A stretch of 64,000 nucleotides of DNA from Streptacidiphilus sp041262165. GTDB lineage: Bacteria; Actinomycetota; Actinomycetes; Streptomycetales; Streptomycetaceae. The stretch covers positions 1-64,000 of the forward strand of contig NZ_JBGCBY010000012.1 of the NCBI RefSeq assembly GCF_041262165.1, in the 5' to 3' direction. The position numbers and the translations under genes are program-made. The notes beneath the pieces are model-generated. The model made no database searches and was not told the DNA's origin. It saw only the letters and a list, made by a program, of their open reading frames with translations. Shown piece after piece: positions 8,211 to 16,296 of the stretch; position 1 is the first letter of the stretch, and the number at the start of each line of letters is the position of its first letter.

Positions 8211-9329
8211 TCAGCGCCGATTCATGTACATGTCGAGGGCCTTGTGCAGCAGCTTGTTGAGCGGGAAGTCCCACTCGCCCAGGTACTCGGCGGCCTGCCC
8301 GCCCGTGCCGACCTTGAAGCGGATGAGGCCGAACAGGTGATCGCTCTCGTCGAGGGTGTCGCTGATGCCGCGCAGGTCGTAGACGGTGGCGCCGAGCGCA
8401 TAGGCGTCGCGCAGCATCCGCCACTGGATGGCGTTGTTGGGCTGCACCTCGCGCTTGTGGACGGTGGAGGCTCCGTAGGAGTACCACACGTGCTCGCCGA
8501 CCGTGATCATGGTTGTTCCGGCCAGCGCGTCGCCCTCGTGGTAGGCGAGGTAGAGGCGCATCCGCTGCGGGTCCTCGTCGGTGAGGGCCTTCCACTGGCG
8601 CTGGAAGTAGGACAGCGGGCGCGGGATGAAGTGGTCGCGCTCCGCGGTCTCCAGGTAGAGCTGATGGAACACCGGCAGGTCGTCGTAGCCGCCCTGGACG
8701 ATCTCGACCCCGGCCTTCTCGGCCTTCTTGATGTTGCGGCGCCAGAGCTGGTTGAAGCCCTTGAGCACGTCGTCGAGGGAACGGTTGGCCAGCGGCACCT
8801 GGTAGACGTACCGGGGCTGGACGTCGCCGAAGCCGGCGCCGCCGTCCTCGCCCTGCTGCCAGCCCATGCGGCGGAGCCGGTCGGCGGTGTCGATGGCGCG
8901 GGGCTCGTACCAGTCGGCCTCGACGTCGCGCAGACGCTTGGCCTCCTTGCCGGCGATGGCGTTCTTGATGGTCTCGGCCTGCCAGCGGCGGATTATCACC
9001 GGCGGGCCCATCTTCACGGTGAAGGCGCCCTGCGACTTGAGGTGGTCAAGCATCGGCTGCAGCCAGCGGTCGAGGCTGGGGTCGAACCAGTCGATGACCG
9101 GGCCCTCGGGGAGGTAGGCGAGGTAGCGCTTGACCTTGGGGATCTGCCGGTACAGCACGAGGCCCGCGCCGACGACGGCTCCGCGGTCGTCGAACCAGCC
9201 GATGCTCTCGGAGCGCCACTCAGCCTTGACGTCGCCCCAGGAGGGCACCTGCATGTGGCTTGCGGAGGGCAGGCTCCTGATGAAGGCCAGGTGCTCCTCC
9301 CGGCTGATGGTCCTCAGGCGCAGGCTCAT
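8211..9329 (-). CDS. femX: FemX-type lipid II aminoacyltransferase
   Basis: The 372-aa FemAB-family protein (tandem GNAT-like folds) is expected to transfer the first glycine from glycyl-tRNA to the side chain of lipid II at the inner membrane surface. Family features include the SWGDVK segment near the N-terminus, GPVIDWFDP, and a GATVYDLRGISD block near the C-terminus. Streptomyces makes Gly-bridged peptidoglycan and has an essential femX in this neighbourhood. The GGAG ribosome site, about 10 nt before the ATG, lies inside a 12-bp inverted repeat described separately. The alanine-racemase-like gene is downstream. Confidence 0.9.
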   Translation of the reverse strand: MSLRLRTISREEHLAFIRSLPSASHMQVPSWGDVKAEWRSESIGWFDDRGAVVGAGLVLYRQIPKVKRYLAYLPEGPVIDWFDPSLDRWLQPMLDHLKSQGAFTVKMGPPVIIRRWQAETIKNAIAGKEAKRLRDVEADWYEPRAIDTADRLRRMGWQQGEDGGAGFGDVQPRYVYQVPLANRSLDDVLKGFNQLWRRNIKKAEKAGVEIVQGGYDDLPVFHQLYLETAERDHFIPRPLSYFQRQWKALTDEDPQRMRLYLAYHEGDALAGTTMITVGEHVWYSYGASTVHKREVQPNNAIQWRMLRDAYALGATVYDLRGISDTLDESDHLFGLIRFKVGTGGQAAEYLGEWDFPLNKLLHKALDMYMNRR

Positions 9330-9331
9330 GG

Positions 9332-9397
9332 TGGGGGTGCTCCTCGGGCTTCAGTTCGCGTCAGCGCGAAGCCTACTGCCCAGGTGGAGCACCCCCA
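9332..9397 (-). promoter_or_regulatory. Hairpin covering the femX ribosome-binding site
   Basis: On the minus-strand transcript two 12-nt arms (9386-9397 and 9332-9343, perfect complements) enclose a 42-nt loop. The loop holds a second perfect 6-bp stem (9355-9360 with 9365-9370, TCAG loop). The 3' arm includes the GGAG of femX and ends 2 nt before its start codon. It could act as a translational switch or as a terminator for the upstream membrane-protein gene. Pairing is direct from sequence; the role is inferred. Confidence 0.5.
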
Positions 9398-9454
9398 TAG
9401 GGAAGCTGGCCGGTGGATGTCCGGAAAGGGGTTCGGCAGGGGGCCTCAGGGGCG

Positions 9455-9820
9455 TCAGTAAGTGATCAGGCCACCGAAGAGCCCACCGTGGGCCAGGCCG
9501 ATGCCGAAGCCGACCGCGCAGGCGCCGCCCGCGATGATCAGGACGAACCGCTCGGCGGTGGTGGCGGAGATGTACTGGCCCCAGCCGGCGGTGAAGATGC
9601 CGACCAGGCCGGTCCACGACGCGAGCAGGTGCAGCCCGCGGAACATGCAGGTCGAGATGGCGATGGCGCCCAGGACCACGGTGATGGCGGCCAGGGTGTC
9701 CTGGAGCGGATGGGCCTTCCCGTCGCTGTTGCGCTGGATGACGGAGGACAGCGGCGTCTTGTGATGGGCCGCTGTCTGAGCCCCGGGCTGTGCCTCGGAG
9801 GGACCGATCGATTGGGCCAT
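9455..9820 (-). CDS. Small four-helix membrane protein
   Basis: This 121-aa protein has about 40 polar residues followed by four hydrophobic segments with many glycines (for example IIAGGACAVGFGIGLAHGGLFG). I do not recognise a named domain. The ATG at 9820 is preferred over an upstream in-frame ATG because AAGGAGG stands 7-8 nt before it. It lies divergent from rpsF and upstream of femX on the same strand (125-bp gap); I recall a conserved membrane protein at this place in other streptomycetes. Confidence 0.75.
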   Translation of the reverse strand: MAQSIGPSEAQPGAQTAAHHKTPLSSVIQRNSDGKAHPLQDTLAAITVVLGAIAISTCMFRGLHLLASWTGLVGIFTAGWGQYISATTAERFVLIIAGGACAVGFGIGLAHGGLFGGLITY

Positions 9821-10232
9821 GTAACCCGCCTCCTTGGGGAGGTGTCGGCGCACGCGGGCCGCTCACGGCGGTCGCGCGTGGCGCGGGTGGGCCGTCGGCC
9901 GGGTGGTGGCCGTGCGGCCACGGGCTGCCGGTGGCGCACTGTAGTGCACCCCGTACCCGATGTGTACAGATTGCGGCGATTGGGGGGTGGATTACAAGAC
10001 CCCATTCGGGTGCCTGTAGGCTGGACCGTCTGCACCGGTGTGGCGCGGCTTGTTTGCCGCGACCTGTGCGCTGATCCTGATGGGTCCCGTCGGTTTCCGA
10101 GGGGCTTCCCGCCCAGTGTCGTAGCGGTTCTCCGCTCGTTGTCAGTGCCGACCACTACTGTTGCGACGCGTTCAAAAACCCTCCTGCCACGGAAAGACCG
10201 TGGCCGCTGAGTCCAGAGGAGGTGGGTTCCAC
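9821..10232. promoter_or_regulatory. Divergent intergenic region with candidate rpsF promoter and leader hairpin
   Basis: The 412-bp interval has no gene. A TTACAA (9992-9997) and TAGGCT (10017-10022) pair with 19-bp spacing is a plausible housekeeping promoter for the rpsF operon, giving a leader of about 200 nt. Just before the rpsF ribosome site is a hairpin with CCACGG/CCGTGG arms (10187-10203). An S6:S18-binding leader is known upstream of rpsF in many bacteria, but I cannot confirm its signature here. Confidence 0.4.
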
Positions 10233-10523
10233 ATGCGTCATTACGAGGTCATGGTGATCCTCGACCCTGAGGTCGAGGAGCGCGCTGTCTCCCCCCTGAT
10301 CGAGAACTTCCTCAATGTCGTCCGCACCGGCGGCGGCAATGTGGAGAAGGTCGACACCTGGGGCCGTCGTCGTCTGTCGTACGAGATCAACAAGAAGTCC
10401 GAGGGCATCTACTCGGTGATCGACCTCAAGGCTGAGCCTGCGGTCGTCAAGGAGCTCGACCGGCAGCTCAACCTGAGCGAGCAGGTCCTCCGCACCAAGG
10501 TGCTCCGCCCGGACACCCACTGA
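10233..10523 (+). CDS. rpsF: 30S ribosomal protein S6
   Basis: The 96-aa protein is a full-length S6 beginning MRHYEVMVILDPEVEERAV, with the DTWGRRRLSYEINKKSEG block typical of the family. The ATG at 10233 follows an AGAGGAGG site by about 9 nt. It heads the rpsF-ssb-rpsR-rplI cluster, whose products join the small-subunit platform (S6, S18), bind single-stranded DNA and join the large subunit. A stem at 10534-10555 and another at 10564-10581 lie between rpsF and ssb. Confidence 0.98.
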   Translation: MRHYEVMVILDPEVEERAVSPLIENFLNVVRTGGGNVEKVDTWGRRRLSYEINKKSEGIYSVIDLKAEPAVVKELDRQLNLSEQVLRTKVLRPDTH

Positions 10524-10533
10524 GGCATCCCCA

Positions 10534-10581
10534 AGCGCCTGCTCCTTGAGGCGCTGCACTGCTCGGCCGTCCGTACGGCCG
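10534..10581 (+). promoter_or_regulatory. Two hairpins between rpsF and ssb
   Basis: AGCGCCT/AGGCGCT (10534-10555) and CGGCCGT/ACGGCCG (10564-10581) form two successive stems. They could attenuate or process the transcript, or protect the rpsF 3' end. The role is inferred. Confidence 0.4.
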
Positions 10582-10636
10582 CTGCGGTGAGCACTGCTTG
10601 AACGGAACCGCTCCCACCGAGAGGTCGAACACCACC

Positions 10637-11248
10637 ATGGCAGGCGAGACCGTCATCACCCTCGTCGGCAACCTCGTCGACGACCCCGAGCTGCGTTTCA
10701 CGCCGTCGGGTGCGGCCGTCGCGAAGTTCCGCATCGCGTCAACCCCCCGCACCTTCGACCGTCAGACGAACGAGTGGAAGGACGGCGAGAGCCTCTTCCT
10801 CACGTGCAACGTCTGGCGTCAGCCGGCTGAGAACTGCGCAGAGTCGTTGCAGCGCGGTATGCGCGTCATCGTCCAGGGTCGTCTGCGTCAGCGCACGTAC
10901 GAGACCAAAGAGGGCGAGAAGCGGACCGTCTTCGAGGTCGAGGTCGACGAGGTCGGCCCGTCGCTGCGCTCCGCCACCGCGAAGGTCACCAAGGCCCAGC
11001 GGTCCGGCGGTCAGGGCGGCCCGGGCGGCGGCTTCGGCGGCAACGGCGGCGGTGGCTTCGGCGGCGGCGGCCAGCAGGGCGGCTCCGGCGGCGGCTGGGG
11101 CGGAAGCTCCGGCGGTGGCCAGTCCGCTCCGTCCGACGACCCCTGGGCGTCCAGCGCCCCGGCGAGCGGCGGACAGCAGGGCGGCTCCGGCGGCGGCTGG
11201 GGTGCCCCGGCCGGCGGTGGCGGCTTCTCGGAAGAGCCCCCGTTCTAG
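10637..11248 (+). CDS. ssb: Single-stranded DNA-binding protein
   Basis: The 203-aa protein has an N-terminal OB-fold (about residues 1-115, starting MAGETVITLVGNLVDDPELR). A long Gly-rich, intrinsically disordered linker (about 125-195) follows, then an acidic tip ending SEEPPF that corresponds to the protein-interaction tail of SSB. The ATG at 10637 is chosen because the family starts there; GAGAGG is about 12 nt upstream. It acts in replication and repair and lies in the ribosomal-protein operon as in other actinobacteria. Confidence 0.97.
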   Translation: MAGETVITLVGNLVDDPELRFTPSGAAVAKFRIASTPRTFDRQTNEWKDGESLFLTCNVWRQPAENCAESLQRGMRVIVQGRLRQRTYETKEGEKRTVFEVEVDEVGPSLRSATAKVTKAQRSGGQGGPGGGFGGNGGGGFGGGGQQGGSGGGWGGSSGGGQSAPSDDPWASSAPASGGQQGGSGGGWGAPAGGGGFSEEPPF

Positions 11249-11359
11249 GCAGTGTGCTGGGCCGACCCCTCCGGGGCGAGGCCCGCTCAGACTTGATCCC
11301 GTGCGACCCGGTTGCTGCGTGAGCAACGGCCGGATCGTGAACACCAGTTGGAGTACATG

Positions 11360-11596
11360 ATGGCGAAGCCGCCTGTACGCAAGCCTAAGAAGAAGGTTTG
11401 CGTGTTCTGCAAGGACAAGATCACCTACGTCGACTACAAGGACACGAACTTGCTCCGCAAGTTCATCTCCGACCGTGGGAAGATCCGCGCTCGCCGGGTC
11501 ACCGGCAACTGCACCCAGCACCAGCGCGACGTGGCCACGGCTGTGAAGAACAGCCGCGAGGTCGCTCTGCTGCCCTACACCTCGACCGCTCGCTGA
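11360..11596 (+). CDS. rpsR: 30S ribosomal protein S18 (zinc-ribbon form)
   Basis: The 78-aa protein has CVFC (C14, C17) and CTQH (C51, H54), the zinc-binding residues of the C+ form of S18; some streptomycetes also carry a zinc-free paralogue elsewhere. The double ATG at 11357/11360 leaves the start slightly open. 11360 is preferred because the TTGGAG site is then 6 nt away and orthologues start MAKPPVRKPKKK. It lies between ssb and rplI. Confidence 0.97.
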   Translation: MAKPPVRKPKKKVCVFCKDKITYVDYKDTNLLRKFISDRGKIRARRVTGNCTQHQRDVATAVKNSREVALLPYTSTAR

Positions 11597-11615
11597 ATAG
11601 GAGGGTGACCGAACC

Positions 11616-12062
11616 ATGAAGATCATCCTCACGAACGAGGTCTCCGGCCTCGGTACCGCCGGCGACATCGTCGAGGTCAAGGACGGTTACGCCCGCAACT
11701 ACCTGGTCCCGCGTGGCTTCGCCATCCGCTGGACCAAGGGCGGGCAGAAGGATGTGGACGCGATCCGTCGCGCCCGCAAGATCCACGAGATCCAGACCCT
11801 GGAGCAGGCCAACGAGGTCAAGGCCAAGCTTGAGGCCGTCTCCGTGAAGCTCGCCGTGCGTGCGGGCGACGCGGGTCGTCTCTTCGGCTCCGTGACCCCG
11901 AGCGACGTCGTCGCGGCCATCCAGGCCGTGGACGGACCGCTGGTCGACAAGCGCCGGGTCGAGATCGGCTCGCCGATCAAGACCACCGGTGCCCACCAGG
12001 TCACTGTCAAGCTGCACTCCGACGTGGTCGCCAAGATCAACGTCAACGTCGTCGCTGCCTGA
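11616..12062 (+). CDS. rplI: 50S ribosomal protein L9
   Basis: The 148-aa protein is a complete L9: an N-terminal 23S rRNA-binding domain starting MKIILTNEVSGLGTAGDIVEV with the GYARNYLVPRG motif, a long central helix (about 45-75) and a C-terminal domain. A GGAGGG site lies about 9 nt before the ATG and only 19 bp separate it from rpsR. A strong terminator follows. Confidence 0.98.
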   Translation: MKIILTNEVSGLGTAGDIVEVKDGYARNYLVPRGFAIRWTKGGQKDVDAIRRARKIHEIQTLEQANEVKAKLEAVSVKLAVRAGDAGRLFGSVTPSDVVAAIQAVDGPLVDKRRVEIGSPIKTTGAHQVTVKLHSDVVAKINVNVVAA

Positions 12063-12076
12063 CGCGCTCTGAGGTG

Positions 12077-12104
12077 AGGCCGGACCCCTGCAGGGGTCCG
12101 GCCT
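12077..12104. terminator. Terminator of the rpsF-rplI operon
   Basis: A 28-bp perfect palindrome (AGGCCGGACCCCTG and its complement) begins 14 bp after rplI and is followed by TTCC. It ends the ribosomal cluster before the convergent MATE gene. Confidence 0.85.
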
Positions 12105-12199
12105 TTCCGCGTGCTCAGGGGCGGATCTCATTCGAGGGAGCCCGGCGATGACCATCCAGGTCACCAAGGCGGGACTACCGGGGTTGCCCCCGGACCGCC

Positions 12200-13552
12200 T
12201 CAGGCCCGTACCGCGCCGGTGACCAGCCAGGCCCCGGTCCGGGCGCGCAGGCCGAGGAAGAGCAGCCGGACGACCATGCACAGCGCGATCGCTCCCCAGA
12301 GGGCGACCAGGCTGCCGCTGCCGATGGTGAGAGCGACGGGCGCGTAGGCGGCGAGAGTGGCGAGCATGGCCCAGGCCAGATACGGACCGTCGCCCGCGCC
12401 CATCAGCACGCCGTCCAGGACGAAGACCACGCCGCAGACGGGCTGGGTGGCGGCGGCGATGACCAGGACGGCGTCGAGCTGGTGCTGGACGGCGGGGTCG
12501 GCGGTGAACAGCGGGAGGTACAGCGGACGGGCGAGCAGCAGGAGCGCGCCCAGGACGATGCCGGTGCCGATCCCCCACTCGACCATGCGCCGGGTCGCGG
12601 CGCGGGCGCCCATGGCGTCGCTCGCGCCCAGGCAGCGGCCGATGATGGCCTGCCCGGCGATGGCGATGGCGTCCAGGGCGAAGGCCAGGAAGGTCCACAG
12701 GGACATGACGACCTGCTGGGACGCCATGGCGGTGTTGCCCAGCCGGGCCGCGACGGCGGTGGCGATGAGCAGGACCGCGCGCAGGCTGAGGGTGCGGACG
12801 AGCAGCGGCGCCCCGGCGGTGGCGCAGGCACGGATGCCGGCCAGGTCAGGGCTCAGGCTCGCGCCGGTACGGCGGGCGCCGCGGACGACGACGGTGAGGT
12901 AGGCGGCGGCCATGCCCCACTGGGCGAGGACGGTGCCCAGGGCCGAACCGGCGATGCCGAGGCCCGCACCGTAGACGAGGCCGATGTTCATGAGCAGGTT
13001 GGCGCCGAATCCGGCGACGGCCACGACCAGCGGGGTGCGGGTGTCCTGGAGGCCGCGCAGGACGCCGGTGGCGGCGAGGACGATCAGCATGGCGGGGATG
13101 CCGAGCGCGCTGATCCGCAAGTAGTCGACGGCGTAGGGGGTGGCGGTGGGCGACGCGCCGAAGAGGTGCACCAGCCCCGGCGCCAGGGTGGTCGCGGCGG
13201 CGACGACGGGTACGGAGAGGATCGAGGCGAGCCAGATGCCGTCGATGCCCTGCTGGACGGCCGCGCGCCGGTCACCCGAACCGACCCTGCGCGCCACGGC
13301 GGCGGTCGTCGCATAGGCGAGGAAGACGAAGACGTTGACGAGAGTGGCGAGGAGGGCGGCGGCGACGCCGAGTCCGGCGAGCTGGGCCGTGCCGAGGTGT
13401 CCGACGATCGCGGAGTCGGCCATCAGGAAGAGCGGTTCGGCGATGAGGGCGCCGAAGGCGGGCAGGGCGAGGGCGAGGATCTCCCGGTCGTTCCTGGTGC
13501 GGCGGCCGGGAGCGGGAGGCGCGTCCAGGCGGCGGGGAGAGGTCGGTCGCAT
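12200..13552 (-). CDS. MATE-family efflux transporter (DinF-like)
   Basis: The 450-aa polytopic protein has about twelve transmembrane helices in two MATE repeats and shows the early AEPLFLMADSAIVGHLG segment typical of DinF-type MATE exporters. These cation-coupled antiporters expel organic cations or toxic metabolites. The ATG at 13552 gives the usual family length. Its ribosome site is weak, so an upstream ATG at 13594 cannot be excluded. It is transcribed towards rplI and away from dnaB; a MATE gene at this place is conserved in streptomycetes as I recall. Confidence 0.88.
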   Translation of the reverse strand: MRPTSPRRLDAPPAPGRRTRNDREILALALPAFGALIAEPLFLMADSAIVGHLGTAQLAGLGVAAALLATLVNVFVFLAYATTAAVARRVGSGDRRAAVQQGIDGIWLASILSVPVVAAATTLAPGLVHLFGASPTATPYAVDYLRISALGIPAMLIVLAATGVLRGLQDTRTPLVVAVAGFGANLLMNIGLVYGAGLGIAGSALGTVLAQWGMAAAYLTVVVRGARRTGASLSPDLAGIRACATAGAPLLVRTLSLRAVLLIATAVAARLGNTAMASQQVVMSLWTFLAFALDAIAIAGQAIIGRCLGASDAMGARAATRRMVEWGIGTGIVLGALLLLARPLYLPLFTADPAVQHQLDAVLVIAAATQPVCGVVFVLDGVLMGAGDGPYLAWAMLATLAAYAPVALTIGSGSLVALWGAIALCMVVRLLFLGLRARTGAWLVTGAVRA

Positions 13553-14044
13553 GGTCCTACCGTAGTCATCCACAGGTAATGACTGCAACGGCATACTGCC
13601 TATTACTGGCAAGCGCTCCGTGTAGCTGGGCGTACACCCCTTGTTGTGATCTTTGCTCCATGTGGGAAGTTTTTCCCGTGCACAGGGAGTGGATGGCATC
13701 ACTGCAGGTCAGCGTGTTGACGCCGGGAAGATCGTCAGGTTATCCACAGCTTGTCCCCCGCGCCGTGCACAGCTTGGGGCCAGTTCTCCACAGCCCACGG
13801 CCCGTCATCCACATGGCCTGTGGATAACCATCTTGGCCGATGGGCTGTTCCGCCCTTAGCGTGGGCGCTCTGCCGACGCGCCGCACCCGCGCGCACGTGC
13901 CCCGTGTCAGTGGGGTGCCGTATAGAAGATGGTGACGCGCACGTCCGTCCCGGACGCCCGCGCGGGAACGAAAAGCAGGGCTCGGCACAACGGGAGGCGC
14001 GGTATGGGCGAGGTACGCGAGAGGGCCTCCGGAGGCGGTTCCCG
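13553..14044. promoter_or_regulatory. MATE-dnaB intergenic region with a DnaA-box cluster
   Basis: Within this 492-bp gap four DnaA-box sequences fall in 88 bp: TTATCCACA (13740-13748), TTCTCCACA (13784-13792), TCATCCACA (13805-13813) and reverse TTATCCACA (13819-13827). A fifth, TCATCCACA (13566-13574), lies near the MATE start. Two are perfect and the others differ at positions where Streptomyces boxes vary. No dnaA or dnaN is adjacent, so this is not oriC; DnaA titration or control of dnaB is inferred. No gene is seen. Confidence 0.75.
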
Positions 14045-15607
14045 GTGACCGACGTGCCCTACGACGACCACGGCGAGCTAGACGTTCTCCCGCCCGACGA
14101 GGAGTGGCCTCCGCCTCCCTCGGACGGCCCGGGCGACCGCCTGCCGGTCAGCCGCAACCGCGGTGGGGGTGGCGGTGGGGGTGGTGGCAACCAGGCCGAT
14201 CGTTCCTCCTACGCCAACGCGGGCGGCGACCGCAAGGACCGCAAGGGCGACACCCGCGGTTACGACGGTGGCGGCGACTCGTCCTACGAGCGCGTCCCGC
14301 CGCAGGACCTCGCCGCCGAGCAGTCCGTCCTCGGCGGGATGCTGCTCTCCAAGGACGCCATCGCCGACGTCGTCGAGGTGCTCAAGCCCGCCGACTACTA
14401 CCGCCCCGCGCACGAGCTGATCCACAGCGCCATCCTCGACCTCTACGCGCGCGGCGAACCGGCCGACCCGATCACCGTCGCCAGCGAACTGGTCAAACGC
14501 GGCGAGATCACCCGCGTCGGCGGCCCCTCCTACCTGCACACCCTCGTCAACTCCGTGCCCACGGCAGCCAACGCCGAGTACTACGCGGAGATCGTCCACG
14601 AGCGCGCGGTGCTGCGCCGGCTGGTAGAGGCCGGTACCCGGATCGCGCAGATGGGATACGCCGCCGAGGGCGACGTCGACGAGATCGTCAACGCAGCCCA
14701 GGCCGAGATCTACGCCGTGACCGAGCAGCGCACCAACGAGGACTACGCGCCGCTGGGCGACATCATGGAGGGCGCCCTCGACGAGATCGAGTCCATCGGC
14801 TCCCGCAGCGGCCAGATGTCCGGCGTCCCCACCGGCTTCGCCGACCTCGACTCCCTCACCAACGGCCTCCACCCCGGCCAGATGATCGTCGTCGCGGCCC
14901 GACCCGCCATGGGAAAGTCGACATTGGCGCTTGACTTCGCCCGGTCCTGCTCGGTGAAGCACAAGATCCCGAGCGTTTTCTTCTCTCTCGAGATGGGGCG
15001 CAACGAGATCGCGATGCGCCTGCTGTCCGCGGAGGCGCGGGTCGCGCTGCACCACATGCGCTCGGGGAACATGACGGACGAGGACTGGACCCGGCTGGCG
15101 CGGCGGATGCCGGAGCTCAACGACTCGCCGCTCTACATCGACGACTCCCCGAACCTGTCGATGATGGAGATCCGCGCCAAGTGCCGCCGCCTCAAGCAGC
15201 GGAACGACCTGCGCCTGGTCGTCATCGACTACCTCCAGCTGATGACGACGGGCGGCTCACGCCGCCCGGAGAGCCGACAGCAGGAGGTCTCCGAGATGTC
15301 CCGAAACCTCAAGCTCCTGGCGAAGGAGCTGGAGCTCCCGGTGATCGCGCTGTCCCAGCTCAACCGTGGCCCTGAACAGCGAACGGACAAGAGACCCATG
15401 GTCTCGGACCTCCGCGAAAGTGGATCTATCGAACAAGATGCCGACATGGTCATCCTGTTGCATCGAGAGGACGCCTACGAGAAGGAATCACCCCGGGCCG
15501 GCGAGGCCGATCTGATCGTGGCCAAGCACCGTAACGGGCCTACGGCGACGATCACGGTCGCATTCCAGGGTCACTACTCACGCTTCGTCGACATGGCCCA
15601 GAGCTGA
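14045..15607 (+). CDS. dnaB: Replicative DNA helicase DnaB
   Basis: The 520-aa protein is a DnaB-family hexameric helicase. A disordered Gly/Asp-rich N-terminal extension (1-80) precedes the N-terminal domain (about 84-190) and the RecA-like motor, with Walker A ARPAMGKST (285-293, K291) and Walker B LVVIDYLQL (D395). No intein interrupts the motor domain, unlike in some actinobacterial DnaB proteins. The GTG at 14045 is chosen for its GGAGG site 9 nt upstream; longer in-frame extensions run into the DnaA-box region and look non-coding. Confidence 0.97.
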   Translation: MTDVPYDDHGELDVLPPDEEWPPPPSDGPGDRLPVSRNRGGGGGGGGGNQADRSSYANAGGDRKDRKGDTRGYDGGGDSSYERVPPQDLAAEQSVLGGMLLSKDAIADVVEVLKPADYYRPAHELIHSAILDLYARGEPADPITVASELVKRGEITRVGGPSYLHTLVNSVPTAANAEYYAEIVHERAVLRRLVEAGTRIAQMGYAAEGDVDEIVNAAQAEIYAVTEQRTNEDYAPLGDIMEGALDEIESIGSRSGQMSGVPTGFADLDSLTNGLHPGQMIVVAARPAMGKSTLALDFARSCSVKHKIPSVFFSLEMGRNEIAMRLLSAEARVALHHMRSGNMTDEDWTRLARRMPELNDSPLYIDDSPNLSMMEIRAKCRRLKQRNDLRLVVIDYLQLMTTGGSRRPESRQQEVSEMSRNLKLLAKELELPVIALSQLNRGPEQRTDKRPMVSDLRESGSIEQDADMVILLHREDAYEKESPRAGEADLIVAKHRNGPTATITVAFQGHYSRFVDMAQS

Positions 15608-15634
15608 GGGGCGGCTGTTGCAGGTGTCATGCCG

Positions 15635-16219
15635 TCATGCGCGGGGCTTCGCGCGGACGTGCATGCGCTCCCCCTGTCTCCCGAAGAGGCTGAGCACCTC
15701 GACCGGCCGCCCGTCCGCGCTGCTGAACCAGTGGGGCAGCCGGGTGTCGAACTCTGCGGCCTCGCCCGGGCCGAGAACCAGATCGTGCTCGGCGAGGACG
15801 AGCCGCAACCGGCCGTCCAGCACATACAGCCACTCGTAGCCCTCGTGTGTCCGGAGATCCGGCTCGGCACCCCGGTCGGGGATGATCATCTTGTACGCCT
15901 GGAGGGGGCCCGGGCTCCGGGTCAGGGGTATGAACGTACCGCCGCTCGTCATGGTGTGCGGTGCCAGCCGTACTCGGGGATCCCCCACTTCGGGCGCGCC
16001 GACGAGGTCGTCGAGGGGCACGTGGTACGCACCGGCGAGGGGCAGCAGCAGTTCCAGGCTCGGGCGGCGCTGTCCGGACTCCAGCCGGGAAAGGGTGCTC
16101 TTGGAGATGCCGGTCGCCTCGGAGAGCGCGGCCAGGGTCATGCCGCTCTTGGTGCGCAGCCGTCTGAGCCGGGGGGCGACCTCGTCGAGGACGGCTTGGT
16201 AGGCCGGTGGTTTGTCCAT
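15635..16219 (-). CDS. XRE-cupin transcriptional regulator
   Basis: The 194-aa protein joins an N-terminal helix-turn-helix (about 15-72, TLAALSEATGISKSTLSRLE) to a C-terminal cupin (about 110-185, with HEGYEWLYVLDGRLRL and PHWF). Regulators of this type sense a small ligand through the cupin. The ATG at 16219 is divergent from the methyltransferase gene, with a perfect inverted repeat between the two starts, suggesting control of itself and of that gene. Ligand unknown. Confidence 0.9.
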   Translation of the reverse strand: MDKPPAYQAVLDEVAPRLRRLRTKSGMTLAALSEATGISKSTLSRLESGQRRPSLELLLPLAGAYHVPLDDLVGAPEVGDPRVRLAPHTMTSGGTFIPLTRSPGPLQAYKMIIPDRGAEPDLRTHEGYEWLYVLDGRLRLVLAEHDLVLGPGEAAEFDTRLPHWFSSADGRPVEVLSLFGRQGERMHVRAKPRA

Positions 16220-16248
16220 GCGGGCATTTGACCTCGCTGTCCCGGAAT

Positions 16249-16266
16249 TGGCAACAGAAGTTGCCA
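16249..16266. promoter_or_regulatory. Candidate operator of the XRE-cupin regulator
   Basis: TGGCAAC-AGAA-GTTGCCA is a perfect 7-bp dyad with a 4-bp spacer in the 77-bp divergent gap between regulator and methyltransferase. Size and position suit an XRE dimer site acting on both promoters. Confidence 0.7.
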
Positions 16267-16296
16267 CGGCCGCCCGGCGGGTACACGCTCCTCGGC

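Noticed and set aside
10187..10203. S6:S18-binding leader RNA
   Set aside because: A simple hairpin is present, but the conserved CCG bulge arrangement could not be recognised with confidence, so it is reported only as a leader hairpin.
13553..14044. oriC
   Set aside because: DnaA boxes are few compared with Streptomyces oriC, and dnaA and dnaN do not flank the region.
14045..15607. DnaB intein
   Set aside because: Walker A to Walker B spacing and sequence are continuous; no intein blocks are present.
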